From contig JAFMHC010000003.1 of NCBI GenBank assembly GCA_017854775.1, forward strand, positions 1 through 64,000: a stretch of 64,000 bases of DNA, in the 5' to 3' direction. The notes beneath the pieces are model-generated. The model saw nothing but the letters and a program-made list of their open reading frames with translations. It made no database searches and was not told where the DNA came from. Each line of letters starts with the position of its first letter. The first letter of the stretch is position 1. The DNA comes from Gammaproteobacteria bacterium. Lineage in GTDB: Bacteria > Pseudomonadota > Gammaproteobacteria > Arenicellales > Arenicellaceae. Positions 47,586-57,189 of this stretch are shown piece by piece. The position numbers were made by a program, and so were the translations under genes.

Positions 47586-49181
47586 ATGCTTAGTAACGAC
47601 ATTTTAACTGCATTAAAAGGCTACACGGCCAATATGCTCAAACCACTGACCCTTGTTTTGCAAACAGGCGAGCATGAGAAACGAAGTGAGCTACTCGAAT
47701 TCCTAACGAGCGTCGCTTCCACTAGCGACAAAATCAGTATCGAAGAACGTGATACCGAAGGTTACTTACGTAGCCCCATCAGCTTCTTTCTTGAAGTTGA
47801 GGGTGAAAATACCGGCATCAATTTTTCTGGTATCCCCAGTGGCCATGAGTTTAACTCGCTAATATTGTCTATCTTACAAAGCTCCGGTACGCCGTTGAAG
47901 CTTGATGAGACAATCCAAACATTCATTGGTAACTTAAAAGAGGATATCCACTTCGAGGTCTTCATTTCCTTGAGTTGCCATAATTGCCCAGAAGTCGTGC
48001 AGGGCCTGAATCAATTCGCCCTGCTAAACGACAACATTAAGACAGAAATGATTGATGGCGGTCTATTCCAAAGCATTATTCAAGAGCGAGACATACAAGG
48101 TGTCCCAAGCGTTTACCTCAACGGTGAGCTTTTCGCTAACGGTAAAGTTGATATTGCATCCCTAGTAAGTAAGTTGACAGAGCGTTTTCCGCAAGCGGCT
48201 AATACCGCACCGTCCGAAGTTATGCCGTTACAAGATGTGGTGGTAATTGGTGGTGGCCCAGCGGGCGTAGCTTCGGCGATTTATAGCGCTCGTAAAGGCT
48301 TGAACGTTACCATCATTGCCGATCGTTTTGGCGGGCAAGTCAAAGATACAATGGGTATTGAAAACCTCATTTCCGTATCTAAAACAACCGGGACCGAGTT
48401 AACCGGCGCAATGCTTAAGCACTTGAACGACTATGAAGTAACGCTTAAAGAACATATGAGTGTTACCTCGGTTGAAAAGGGTGACATTAAAAAAGTAATT
48501 CTCTCCTCCGGAGAAGTAATTGAAGCGAAAACCATCATTGTTGCCACCGGCGCGCGTTGGAAGGAGCTTGGTGTGCCGGGCGAGAAAGAAAACATTGGTA
48601 ACGGCGTTGCCTACTGCCCACATTGTGATGGCCCTTTCTTTAAGGGCAAAGATGTCGCTGTGATCGGTGGTGGTAACTCGGGAATTGAAGCTGCGCTCGA
48701 TCTAGCTGGTATTGTTAAATCGGTGACGGTATTCGAATTTTTACCCGAGTTAAAAGCCGACCAGATATTAGTTGACCAAGCTGGCTTACGCGACAATATT
48801 ACCATTCATAAAAACGTCATGACTAAGCAAATTTTGGCACAAGGCGGAAAGGTAAACGCAATTGAATATCAAGATCGGGCAAGCGATGAAGTGTCGGTAT
48901 TGAATCTCAATGGAGTGTTCATTCAAATTGGTTTGCTCCCGAACAGTGCCTTCTTGAAAGGCGTTGTTGAGCTTAGCCAATATGGCGAAGTTGTTATTAA
49001 CGAGCAATGCCAAACCTCAGAGCCCGGAATTTTTGCCGCTGGCGATGTTACCACGGTGCCCTATAAACAAATCGTTATTTCAATGGGCGAAGGTGCCAAA
49101 GCATCACTTTCGGCGTTTGAGTATTTATTGAAAATGCCAGTTGCAGAAAAGACCGTGGCCGAGCCAGCCGTAGCGGCTTAA
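47586..49181 (+). CDS. ahpF: Alkyl hydroperoxide reductase flavoprotein subunit
   Basis: The NAD(P)H-dependent reductase of AhpC, 531 residues. The N-terminal double thioredoxin-fold domain carries the redox pair Cys131-Cys134 in [12 protein letters not shown]. The thioredoxin-reductase-like part has the FAD site [21 protein letters not shown], the second redox pair Cys344-Cys347 in [11 protein letters not shown], the pyridine-nucleotide site [18 protein letters not shown] and [26 protein letters not shown]. All catalytic parts are intact. AAGGAG precedes the start. One regulon with ahpC and oxyR. Confidence 0.97.
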   Translation: MLSNDILTALKGYTANMLKPLTLVLQTGEHEKRSELLEFLTSVASTSDKISIEERDTEGYLRSPISFFLEVEGENTGINFSGIPSGHEFNSLILSILQSSGTPLKLDETIQTFIGNLKEDIHFEVFISLSCHNCPEVVQGLNQFALLNDNIKTEMIDGGLFQSIIQERDIQGVPSVYLNGELFANGKVDIASLVSKLTERFPQAANTAPSEVMPLQDVVVIGGGPAGVASAIYSARKGLNVTIIADRFGGQVKDTMGIENLISVSKTTGTELTGAMLKHLNDYEVTLKEHMSVTSVEKGDIKKVILSSGEVIEAKTIIVATGARWKELGVPGEKENIGNGVAYCPHCDGPFFKGKDVAVIGGGNSGIEAALDLAGIVKSVTVFEFLPELKADQILVDQAGLRDNITIHKNVMTKQILAQGGKVNAIEYQDRASDEVSVLNLNGVFIQIGLLPNSAFLKGVVELSQYGEVVINEQCQTSEPGIFAAGDVTTVPYKQIVISMGEGAKASLSAFEYLLKMPVAEKTVAEPAVAA

Positions 49182-49429
49182 TTCTATGGGCGGTATCGAC
49201 AATGTAAGTATTAATGATAAGGAAAAATTGATCACTATGTTGAGATACGCTTTTGTGACCAAGATAACGTTTTCGAGCTAACAGATATGAAGTACACGGT
49301 TCGCAGTTTTGGCACAATGTGATAAAAACACCTAAAAAAACGCGCACTATTGCTTAAATATCAATATAGTATTGTGGTCGACTATTATTAGTCACAACTT
49401 TAAAAATACAATATTTAGGAAGAATAAAA

Positions 49430-49786
49430 ATGAGTGAAGTTGTAAACACCACCACAGATCCAGCGCCGGCTAAGAGCGTTAAACTGATTTACATCCTTTA
49501 TCTGGTTAGTATCGTACTCGGTTTGACCAGTATTATTGGCTTGATTATGTCCTACATTAATAAGGGTGACGCGCCAGAATGGTTGAAGTCACACTATCAA
49601 TTTTTAATAAGAACATTTTGGATCGGCTTACTCTACAGTGTGATATCAATGATTTTGATACCAGTTGTAATAGGGTTTTTTCTTTTGTTGGCCGTGCTAG
49701 TTTGGTTCATCGTACGCTGCGTTAAAGGCATGAAATTGTTAGATGAAGGCAAGCCTCATCCAAACCCGACCGGTTGGATGTTCTAG
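49430..49786 (+). CDS. DUF4870-like small membrane protein
   Basis: A 118-residue protein with three predicted helices: LIYILYLVSIVLGLTSIIGLIMSYI, FWIGLLYSVISMILIPVVIGFFLLLAVLVWFIV split by a short break, and a C-terminal basic tail RCVKGMKLLDEGKPHPNP. EWLKSHYQFLIRTFWIGLLY matches the pattern of DUF4870/YIP-like proteins that I recall. Function unknown. AGGAAG precedes the start, and a stable hairpin follows the stop codon. Confidence 0.75.
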   Translation: MSEVVNTTTDPAPAKSVKLIYILYLVSIVLGLTSIIGLIMSYINKGDAPEWLKSHYQFLIRTFWIGLLYSVISMILIPVVIGFFLLLAVLVWFIVRCVKGMKLLDEGKPHPNPTGWMF

Positions 49787-49804
49787 ACTTAGGTCAATTC
49801 AAAT

Positions 49805-49840
49805 GTGATCACTCAACAGGGTATAGTGTTGAGTGATCAC
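49805..49840. terminator. Hairpin after the DUF4870-like gene
   Basis: GTGATCACTCAACA and TGTTGAGTGATCAC form a perfect 14-bp stem with an 8-nt loop. The following sequence is only moderately T-rich, so it is a weak intrinsic terminator or a bidirectional end for the two convergent transcripts. Confidence 0.65.
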
Positions 49841-49894
49841 TGCTTTAATTAAAAGGATTTTACCGCTCGGCTTCTACGATATCGACAGTGCTAA

Positions 49895-52800
49895 TTAAAG
49901 CTCGAGAATATTGTTGCCGGTATCTCGATCAATAAATCGAACAAAAGGGTCTATACCAATATAGGCGGGTTTCTCGTCGACTATAATCTCAAAGGTGTTA
50001 TCGCCACTAACCACCGAGTGTTGCTGTTTATAAATAACTCGATTTTCTAGACCATATTTATTCGGATCATTGGTAAACATGGCAATCTCTACACTCTCAT
50101 CTAAGGCTTGTTCAGTTTCCTGACCTTCGCCATCGGCCGAAAATTTCTTTGCTGATGCCTTGAAGGTGATTTTGAACTTACCGTTCTCCAGTTCCTCACT
50201 CGCGACTTCCTCTGCGCGCATTTCATACAAAGTGATTTGATTAAACAGGTCGTCGATCAGGGATTTTTCTGAGTCACTTGCATCCATTTTTAAGTATCGT
50301 ACTAGATCCAAGGTTGTTGGGTACGGATTGTCCTTGAACTTGAATTCATCGAGTATGCCTTTGAGCGCCCTATTTACTCGATCTTCCCCCATTCTATGGC
50401 GTAACGACATCATTACAACGGCGCCTTTTTGATAGTGGATATATTGCTGGTTGTCGGTTCTTAGCAATGGATTTTCATCCAAAATTTCACTGGTACGGCC
50501 ACGTAAATAACGGTCTAGTTCATAGGTCAAAAATTTGCGTGCGTTGGTTTCACCATAAGCTTTTTCCATCACAATCAAGGCGCTGTACTCGGCCAAGGTT
50601 TCAGACAAAACAGCCGAACCTTCCACATTAGCGGAGCCGAGTTGATGTGCCCACCATTGATGGGCCATCTCATGAGCGTTCACAAAGTACACTTGATTAA
50701 TGTATTCGTCAGAACGTTGGTCACTCAAAAAAGCGCCTTCGGCAAACGGGATGGTATTTGGAAAACTTTGAGCAAACGAGCGATATCTCGGGAATTCTAT
50801 TATGCGATATTGGCGATGTTGGTATGGACCAAAAGCAGTTTGAAAATAGCCCAAAGAGTCTTTGCTGGATTTTATCATGTCATCGATATTCCAATGATGA
50901 GTTGGATGGTAGTACACCTCAATGCTCACGCCTTTATAATCTTCTTTTTTAACCGCCATACGACCAGAATTAATACTAAAGAAATTTAGAATAGGGCTGT
51001 CCATTTCATAACGAAAATACTTACGGTCGCCCTCTTCCCATTCTCGCGTTAAATAACCGGGCGCTATCGCAATTTGATCGTTTGAGGTTGACACAGTTGC
51101 TTTGAAGTCAATGAAAGTAAGCGATCTATCTAAGGCGTTTTCATGGTGCCGAGATTGGTCTTCGAGCTTGTGCGCACGCTCGGGTTCGCCAAGATCTCGC
51201 TTACGACGTTCGTGCCTATCCTGCAACTCAAATCTTCGGTTGTAGCCGAAGTAAGGAAGTAGCTCTGCGTTGTTGATAAAGGTGCCGTTTTCGAGAATCG
51301 TAAAATCCTCGCCTTGATCCTTAAAACCATCATGGTCGATTACTGTGCTTAGCTGACCCTTGCGGATCTCACCTACCGCCAAAGGCGTAGAAAACTCAAA
51401 CCAGGCGCTGTTTAAGGTTTCATCGCGCTCTACAATTAACCCCCGATCAAACTTAACATCGCTGGTCATTGCATATTGCGGCCAAGCTATCAGAAAGCGG
51501 CTTATTGGTGACTCACCGCGGTTCTCAACGGTAATGTCAGCGGCGGCTTCAATACGCCTTTGTTTGGGAAAAATATCAGCCGTAATGTCAACGCTGGTGA
51601 TGATTGGGTTGTTATCGTTTTTGTGAGCTGAGTAGGTTTTCTCATAGCTCGCTTGCAAATCTCGAAACTCATTAGTACTGACGAACTTGTTTAATACCCG
51701 AGTATTGTAGAAGATATTAGCGCCCGAGCCGATAAATACCACCGCCGCAATCGAGGCGGTGATCAAGCCTTTGCTGCCCAGTTGGTATGTCAACAAGCTC
51801 ATGCGGCTGCGTAGGCTCGAGCTTGGACCGCGACGCCATAAGCCAAAACTGACCAAGCCTAATATTACGGCTAATGCTGTCCAGTAAAGCATGTACCAAT
51901 GATGAGATGTTAGGTAGTCGCCATAACCATTCATGTCGGAGTAGATTAAAGAGGGGGATTCACCGTAGAGAAACATAGTGTGTTCAACGCCTAAACTAAA
52001 CAACACGATCTGCAAGAGAATGAAGCCTGCAAACGCCATCATACCGATGTATTTATTCGGGCTGATTGTTTGTATGAAGAATGCTAAAACGGCGGTTAGT
52101 GCGAGCGGGTAGGCTCCAAAGTACATTAGTCGTATGAAGTATTGCCCGAATTCAAAGTTGGTATAACCTTTGCTGGCCTGTAGCGCCACGCCGATTATTA
52201 TTCCAGCGATCATTAGTATCACTATGACTAAACAGACGGAGATCAGTTTAGACGCCCACATAACAACGTTGTGCGTGGGTGTTGAATCAGTGATATCACC
52301 AATGCCTGCCGTTCGCTCTCTCCAGACAACTTCGGCGGTAAAGTAACCCATAATGATTAGCATGAGTAAACCAAAGCCACCGGCAATACTCTCTACCATA
52401 GTCTGAGTAATCGGCCACATAGGTTGTCCATAACCGCCTTCTTCAGTTAGAACAATGGCCAGAAGTTGAGCCACTGAAATGATGAGCAGGATTAAGAATG
52501 GCGCGCTGAAAATCGTTTGTTTGATTTCAAACTTCAAGCTCGATACAAATTGTGAGCGCCCAGACTTGGACATGACTCGGTATGATATGTCTTGATTGAT
52601 TTGAGCGAGTTCAACCGATTCTTGCTTTACTTTACTCTTGCTAGCCTTCAGTGTCTTGAGACGCAAAGGTTTAAACAGGCCGCCCATTGTGGCGAGTGCC
52701 GCAATGCCGATACCGAGCCATAACGCTCTATTAGCAATGATCGAGCTCGTTAAGCTTGCTACTGTGGTGTTTCGTTCAAATGGAGTCCAGTAGCGCGACG

Positions 52801-53452
52801 TTTCTCGAAACGTGTTTAGGCCGAACGGATCGAATAGTGCCCGATAGAAACGTTGATCTGGTTGGTCGAAAATAGTCCCTGAAACGCTGTAGGCAATGTA
52901 AATAGCGACGGCTATAACGTACATAATCATCAGGCTATTGGTTTTGCGGGCAACCGAATAGAAAATCGCTGACAGAGTGAAAATGGTCGTTGTTGAGAAT
53001 ATGATGAACGGAACAACATAGTAAGACAGTTGGTTGGGGCCGATGCGTTCTGCGTCGACCCATGGCATTAGTGAGCCAATGAAGGCGCCGATGGGCACCA
53101 TTAGAAACACCGTTAAGCAAACTAAGTAAGAACCCAGAAAGCGGCCAAGGTTGTAGCCGAACGGTTGTATCGGCTTGGTGCCAATAATTTCGGCCATTTT
53201 CTGAGTGTGATTTCGAGTTGCTGTATTGCCAAGAAAATTCACCACCACAAACATCGAGAAGATACTTAATATCAGAAGTACTTCAGAAATAGCGTATGGG
53301 CTATTTTTAGTAACGTTGCCTCCACCACCAATTTGTACGTTTTCGACCGTCATTGCGAGAAATGGGAGTAGAACGAACACTAAACAGGTGACGATAAACG
53401 ACGGCTGGCGGGTAAAATAGCGCCATTCAAATTTGATCATATTGCTTAACAT
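49895..53452 (-). CDS. ABC-2-type permease fused to an M1-family metallopeptidase
   Basis: A 1185-residue two-part protein. Residues about 1-570 contain two ABC-2 permease-like units with roughly twelve helices (MIKFEWRYFTRQPSFIVTCLVFVLLPFLAM; then LKFEIKQTIFSAPFLILLIISVAQLLAIVLTEEGG). Residues about 640-1185 form an M1 aminopeptidase-type region with the zinc motif NAHEMAHQWWAHQLG (near residue 926) and the third ligand in LSETLAEYSAL. The usual M1 GAMEN motif is not seen; IPFAEGAFLSD sits near its place. GGGAGG precedes the start. The ATPase gene is immediately upstream. The peptidase is predicted outside the cytoplasm and may process what the exporter moves; the substrate is unknown. Confidence 0.93.
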   Translation of the reverse strand: MLSNMIKFEWRYFTRQPSFIVTCLVFVLLPFLAMTVENVQIGGGGNVTKNSPYAISEVLLILSIFSMFVVVNFLGNTATRNHTQKMAEIIGTKPIQPFGYNLGRFLGSYLVCLTVFLMVPIGAFIGSLMPWVDAERIGPNQLSYYVVPFIIFSTTTIFTLSAIFYSVARKTNSLMIMYVIAVAIYIAYSVSGTIFDQPDQRFYRALFDPFGLNTFRETSRYWTPFERNTTVASLTSSIIANRALWLGIGIAALATMGGLFKPLRLKTLKASKSKVKQESVELAQINQDISYRVMSKSGRSQFVSSLKFEIKQTIFSAPFLILLIISVAQLLAIVLTEEGGYGQPMWPITQTMVESIAGGFGLLMLIIMGYFTAEVVWRERTAGIGDITDSTPTHNVVMWASKLISVCLVIVILMIAGIIIGVALQASKGYTNFEFGQYFIRLMYFGAYPLALTAVLAFFIQTISPNKYIGMMAFAGFILLQIVLFSLGVEHTMFLYGESPSLIYSDMNGYGDYLTSHHWYMLYWTALAVILGLVSFGLWRRGPSSSLRSRMSLLTYQLGSKGLITASIAAVVFIGSGANIFYNTRVLNKFVSTNEFRDLQASYEKTYSAHKNDNNPIITSVDITADIFPKQRRIEAAADITVENRGESPISRFLIAWPQYAMTSDVKFDRGLIVERDETLNSAWFEFSTPLAVGEIRKGQLSTVIDHDGFKDQGEDFTILENGTFINNAELLPYFGYNRRFELQDRHERRKRDLGEPERAHKLEDQSRHHENALDRSLTFIDFKATVSTSNDQIAIAPGYLTREWEEGDRKYFRYEMDSPILNFFSINSGRMAVKKEDYKGVSIEVYYHPTHHWNIDDMIKSSKDSLGYFQTAFGPYQHRQYRIIEFPRYRSFAQSFPNTIPFAEGAFLSDQRSDEYINQVYFVNAHEMAHQWWAHQLGSANVEGSAVLSETLAEYSALIVMEKAYGETNARKFLTYELDRYLRGRTSEILDENPLLRTDNQQYIHYQKGAVVMMSLRHRMGEDRVNRALKGILDEFKFKDNPYPTTLDLVRYLKMDASDSEKSLIDDLFNQITLYEMRAEEVASEELENGKFKITFKASAKKFSADGEGQETEQALDESVEIAMFTNDPNKYGLENRVIYKQQHSVVSGDNTFEIIVDEKPAYIGIDPFVRFIDRDTGNNILEL

Positions 53453-53464
53453 AATTACCTCCCT

Positions 53465-54349
53465 TTAAGCGATTGCTTGGTTGGCACGAGCTGAGTGCAA
53501 GGTCGAGAAATAGACATCTTCTAAGGTCGCCGCCGCTTGCTCAAAGCCCTCGGGCGCATCGTCAGCAAGCACGTGTAATACCGTTTGGCCGGCCAATAAA
53601 CGTTTCGAAATTACCGGCAGTGAGGCCTCGAGATCGGCCGCTTCATCGCGTGATGTCAGTTTGCGCCAAATTTTACCATTGAGACTGTCTGTAACCTCCA
53701 GCGGATTTCCTTCAAGCAGAATCTCGCCATTACCCAGTACTGCCATTTTCATACACAGTTCAGATACGTCTTCAACAATATGAGTTGATAGAATGATTAC
53801 CTTTTCTTCGCCCAAGCTAACCAGCAAATTGTGAAATCGATTCCGCTCTTCTGGGTCTAGCCCCGCGGTTGGTTCATCAACGATGATCAAATCTGGGTCA
53901 CCTAATAATGCTTGTGCAATACCAAAGCGTTGCCGCATTCCGCCCGAAAAGCCACTGACTGCTTTTTTGCGATGTTGGTGCAAGTTTGTATGAGCGAGTA
54001 GTGCGTTAACGGTTTCTTTGCGTTGCTTCTTATCAGAGAGGCCTTTAAGAATCGCCAAGTGATCAAGCAGATCGAACGCGCTCACCCGTGGGTACACACC
54101 AAAGTCTTGGGGCAAGTATCCAAGGCGCTGACGTAATTCATTGGGCTGATTTAATACATCAATATCATTAAATTGAATGCTCCCTTGGTCGGGTTGCTGG
54201 AGCGTAGCGATGGTACGCATAAGGCTAGATTTACCTGCACCATTGGGCCCTAAAAGACCATACAAACCTTTCTCAATTTTCAGATTAACTAAATTGAGGG
54301 CTTTTACGCCATTGTCATAGGTCTTAGAAATATTGCTTATGCTTAACAT
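53465..54349 (-). CDS. ABC transporter ATP-binding protein
   Basis: A 294-residue ABC ATPase. Walker A is GLLGPNGAGKSSLMRT, the Q-loop lies in LGYLPQDFGVYPRVSA, the signature is VSGFSGGMRQRFGIAQAL, Walker B with catalytic Glu is LIIVDEPTAGLDPEER, and the switch His is in VIILSTHIVEDV. The last 70 residues form a typical export-subfamily tail. It lies 12 nt upstream of the permease-peptidase fusion and certainly energises it. AGGAACC precedes the start. Confidence 0.95.
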   Translation of the reverse strand: MLSISNISKTYDNGVKALNLVNLKIEKGLYGLLGPNGAGKSSLMRTIATLQQPDQGSIQFNDIDVLNQPNELRQRLGYLPQDFGVYPRVSAFDLLDHLAILKGLSDKKQRKETVNALLAHTNLHQHRKKAVSGFSGGMRQRFGIAQALLGDPDLIIVDEPTAGLDPEERNRFHNLLVSLGEEKVIILSTHIVEDVSELCMKMAVLGNGEILLEGNPLEVTDSLNGKIWRKLTSRDEAADLEASLPVISKRLLAGQTVLHVLADDAPEGFEQAAATLEDVYFSTLHSARANQAIA

Positions 54350-54536
54350 GGTGAGGTTCCTGTTGATCTGGCGATTATGAATTGTGTGTTTTATATAAAT
54401 TCAGATGCGTCTAACTCGAATTTGGATTCAATTATTATAGTTTTTACTACTATCAAGCAAGCCCATGCTTGCTTTAACACAGCGTCGTCTAGGTTAAACT
54501 GGCAGACGATTAGTTAACCAAATCTACATAATTAAT

Positions 54537-55139
54537 ATGACCATACTTTTAGTGCGCCACGGCGAGACCGTCGATAATGCTAGCCATACATTTCAGATGC
54601 CTGACTCGCCGCTCTCTGAAAACGGCAATACTCAGGCGGCTCAGCTTGCAGAACATTTAGCCCAATTCAATATTAGTGAGATTCTTTGTAGTGACTATCT
54701 TCGTACTAAGCAAACCGCCAGCCATATTGCCGAGAAAAGTGGAACTCAGCCAAACTATACAGAGCTTCTAAGAGAGCGTAATTTTGGCGATATCCGCGGC
54801 CTTCCCTATGCGCAGTTAGACTTTGATCCCTTTGCCTTAGACTACCAGCCGGTTAATGGTGAAAGCTGGCTGAGTTTCGATAACAGAATCTCGCTGGCTT
54901 GGGAGCATATTACTTCTCTCGCGGCCCGAGCTAAAGGCGATATTTTGATCGTAACCCACGGATTTGTATGTCATTCAATTACCGCCAACCATACAAGCTT
55001 ATTAGCGGGTCTTGAGGCTCCTTCTCGGTGGGGCAACACCTCTGTTACCGAGATAGAAATGAATTCTCCCTGGTTGATTACCCGGTTAAATTGTACTGAG
55101 CACTTAGGCCGTTCTACAGAATCGTCGGGCCAAGCATAG
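54537..55139 (+). CDS. Histidine phosphatase-family protein
   Basis: A phosphoglycerate-mutase-like phosphatase of 200 residues. ILLVRHGETVDNASH holds the catalytic His (RHG motif), ILCSDYLRTKQTASHIAE the Arg, LLRERNFGDIRG the acid/base Glu, and DILIVTHGFVCHSI the second His. Possible substrates include small phosphorylated metabolites (for example alpha-ribazole phosphate or sugar phosphates), but no cobalamin genes are near, so it is left unspecific. Single gene divergent from the ABC operon. Confidence 0.9.
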   Translation: MTILLVRHGETVDNASHTFQMPDSPLSENGNTQAAQLAEHLAQFNISEILCSDYLRTKQTASHIAEKSGTQPNYTELLRERNFGDIRGLPYAQLDFDPFALDYQPVNGESWLSFDNRISLAWEHITSLAARAKGDILIVTHGFVCHSITANHTSLLAGLEAPSRWGNTSVTEIEMNSPWLITRLNCTEHLGRSTESSGQA

Positions 55140-55146
55140 GTATAAA

Positions 55147-55254
55147 TTGCAGACGCCTACTGAAAATTAGTGATACAGAATCACTTAAAAAAGCATGAAT
55201 TACTAGAGGCATGTTATCTGAGCGAGAGATTCTAATAGTAATAGGCGTCTGCAA
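55147..55254. repeat. 108-bp element with 13-bp terminal inverted repeats
   Basis: TTGCAGACGCCTA at the left end is exactly repeated in reverse complement (TAGGCGTCTGCAA) at the right end. The element fills the spacer between two convergent genes. It has the form of a small MITE but no coding capacity; it could also end both transcripts. Confidence 0.75.
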
Positions 55255-55273
55255 AATATTTTAGATCACTGAT

Positions 55274-55783
55274 TTAATTAACTGTGGCAGCCGTTAAAGT
55301 TGGCACCATGCTAGGTGAATGGGGCAGATTTACCGATACCACCCAACCTTTTTTAGATTTAGTTAAAATATATATTGAGGCGCGTTGCTCGACGGTTTTA
55401 CCATTTTTATCAAGCGCGTTTGCCAAGCCGCTGGCCAGCGCTTGCGTATCACTTAATATGGTCATTTGTAGTTTCGCCCATTCAAGCTTAACTACGCCTT
55501 TTTTCTTTAGGGCGTTATCCAAGAAATATTTTATATTCGGAGCGAAGTCCTCATGAGTTGCCATCGGTGCTGGGCCGCTTGGTGGCATCATTACAAGAGG
55601 CTCTGAGAAATGCTCAGTTACTAAGGCCACATCGGCATTGTCACCGCCAGTTAGATATTTCTCATAGCCATCAAGGTAGCTTTGCATAAATGCTTCGGGG
55701 CTTCCTTTCGGCTCACCTGCATAGCTTAATGGTGCAAAAATAAGAGCTACGATAAGAGTAGAAATAAGTGTTGAATAACGCAT
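55274..55783 (-). CDS. Secreted SnoaL/NTF2-like protein
   Basis: A 169-residue protein with a signal peptide (ending LSYAGEP). The mature sequence AFMQSYLDGYEKYLTGGDNADVALVTEHFSEPLVMMPPSGPAPMATHEDFAPNIKYFLDNALKKKGVVKLEWAKLQMTILSDTQALASGLANALDKNGKTVEQRASIYILTKSKKGWVVSVNLPHSP has the alternation of helices and long strands seen in NTF2-like proteins. No catalytic residues can be named. It is separated from the transporter operon by about 45 nt and transcribed in the same direction. Confidence 0.7.
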   Translation of the reverse strand: MRYSTLISTLIVALIFAPLSYAGEPKGSPEAFMQSYLDGYEKYLTGGDNADVALVTEHFSEPLVMMPPSGPAPMATHEDFAPNIKYFLDNALKKKGVVKLEWAKLQMTILSDTQALASGLANALDKNGKTVEQRASIYILTKSKKGWVVSVNLPHSPSMVPTLTAATVN

Positions 55784-55828
55784 GATAGATCCTCAGTTTA
55801 ATAGATAAGTTAATTGTTAAGTTAATTG

Positions 55829-57187
55829 TTAAATTGACAGGTTTACTGTTGAATTAGATTGGGACTGTGGCTGATTTCTGGGAGACGCGGGCTTAGGGTC
55901 ATCACGCTCATATCGGCGACCAAGAAAAATCGCCACTGCTGACCAAACTGCGCTGATGCCAGCACCGATTAGCGCGATCAACGCTAAGCCTAAGCCTAGG
56001 CCTTCAGACAGAAATGCGAATAAAGTTCCGCTAACCGCATCGCCACCTCGGTACACCACAATGTCGATCACGGGCTTGCTCTTGAATCGCTGTTCTTGGG
56101 TTACTTGGCTGAAAAGCATTTCTCGTGCAGGCCTAGTCACCGCGTAGTTACCCGCGCGTCGTGTAACTTGAACCGCCATCACGATAACAATCAGTGGTGC
56201 AAAGGCCAGCGCCAGCATGCCGACTACCAATAGAATGGGCATCAGCGCCAAGGTTATTGGCATACCAAGTTTGGTAACTATTCGGCTAGTGACGAAGAAC
56301 GCCATGACAAAGGTAAGGCTGTTTACCACCCAGTCAATGGTGGCGAGTATCTTGGCGCGTTCGGGTCTACTGTATTCAGCTAGTAGGTTTTTCTGTTCGA
56401 AATAGACAAACGAACCAATAAAGACATAGAGCAAAATAAATAGCCCAATACAGAGAAGATAAGGATTGCTAAAGAAGTCGCTAAAACCGCTCCACCAGCG
56501 GCCACCAAGTCTTTCTGTGCTATGCACATTACTGCTTGAAATATGGCCTGACTCTAGTGGTTTTAACTCACGTTGCTTTAAATAGCTTAAATACACCACC
56601 AACGGCACCACTAAGCATAAGCCACAAGCTGCGACTAACATCAGTAAGTCTAGCCCAAGCTGTTCAGCAAATAGTGCCGGTATCAGCGGCCCTATTAACG
56701 CCCCGGCGCTGCCACCAGCCGCGATGATCGCGAATAGCCGTTTGCCCTGCTCCTTGCTAAACGTGTCTGACATCAAGCTCCAAAATACCGATAGGTGAAA
56801 CAAGCTAAATGCACTGACCCAGACGTAGAAAGCTTTCTCTACTAATGTTGGGTTGGCCAACAAGGGGGTAATAAAAAAGAAGCCTACGAAGCTGGCGGCG
56901 AAAATTGAATACACCAACGGAACTACGGTTTTAAAACGGACGCGTGATACCAATAGGCCGTATAAGGAGACGATAGCGATACTGACGAAAAACTGAAGAT
57001 TCCAAAGAAAGCTTACTTCCGAATCACTCCAATCGCTGGCCATAGCATCGCGTACCGGCCTTAATACAAAGTAGCAGGCCATTAGTACGAACACCATCGT
57101 AAACGCCGTTAGCGTTGCCCGAAACTCATGTTGTTTTACGGTCGAGAGCATCTCAAATAGGCTCCTTTGAGTCTTAGTTTGAGACAT
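55829..57187 (-). CDS. NTP/NDP-exchange-type (AAA family) or MFS transporter
   Basis: A 452-residue polytopic protein with about twelve helices. Its N-terminal TLTAFTMVFVLMACYFVLRPVRDAMASDWSD resembles ATP:ADP antiporter-type (AAA family) proteins, in which YFxLRPxRDA follows the first helix; MFS-like features (SDTFSKEQGKRLFAIIAAGGSAGALIGPL) are also clear. In free-living bacteria such proteins are uncharacterised, so nucleotide transport is not claimed. The ATG lies 2 nt after the stop of the upstream SDR gene, so the two are coupled. Confidence 0.75.
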   Translation of the reverse strand: MSQTKTQRSLFEMLSTVKQHEFRATLTAFTMVFVLMACYFVLRPVRDAMASDWSDSEVSFLWNLQFFVSIAIVSLYGLLVSRVRFKTVVPLVYSIFAASFVGFFFITPLLANPTLVEKAFYVWVSAFSLFHLSVFWSLMSDTFSKEQGKRLFAIIAAGGSAGALIGPLIPALFAEQLGLDLLMLVAACGLCLVVPLVVYLSYLKQRELKPLESGHISSSNVHSTERLGGRWWSGFSDFFSNPYLLCIGLFILLYVFIGSFVYFEQKNLLAEYSRPERAKILATIDWVVNSLTFVMAFFVTSRIVTKLGMPITLALMPILLVVGMLALAFAPLIVIVMAVQVTRRAGNYAVTRPAREMLFSQVTQEQRFKSKPVIDIVVYRGGDAVSGTLFAFLSEGLGLGLALIALIGAGISAVWSAVAIFLGRRYERDDPKPASPRNQPQSQSNSTVNLSI

Positions 57188-57189
57188 GA

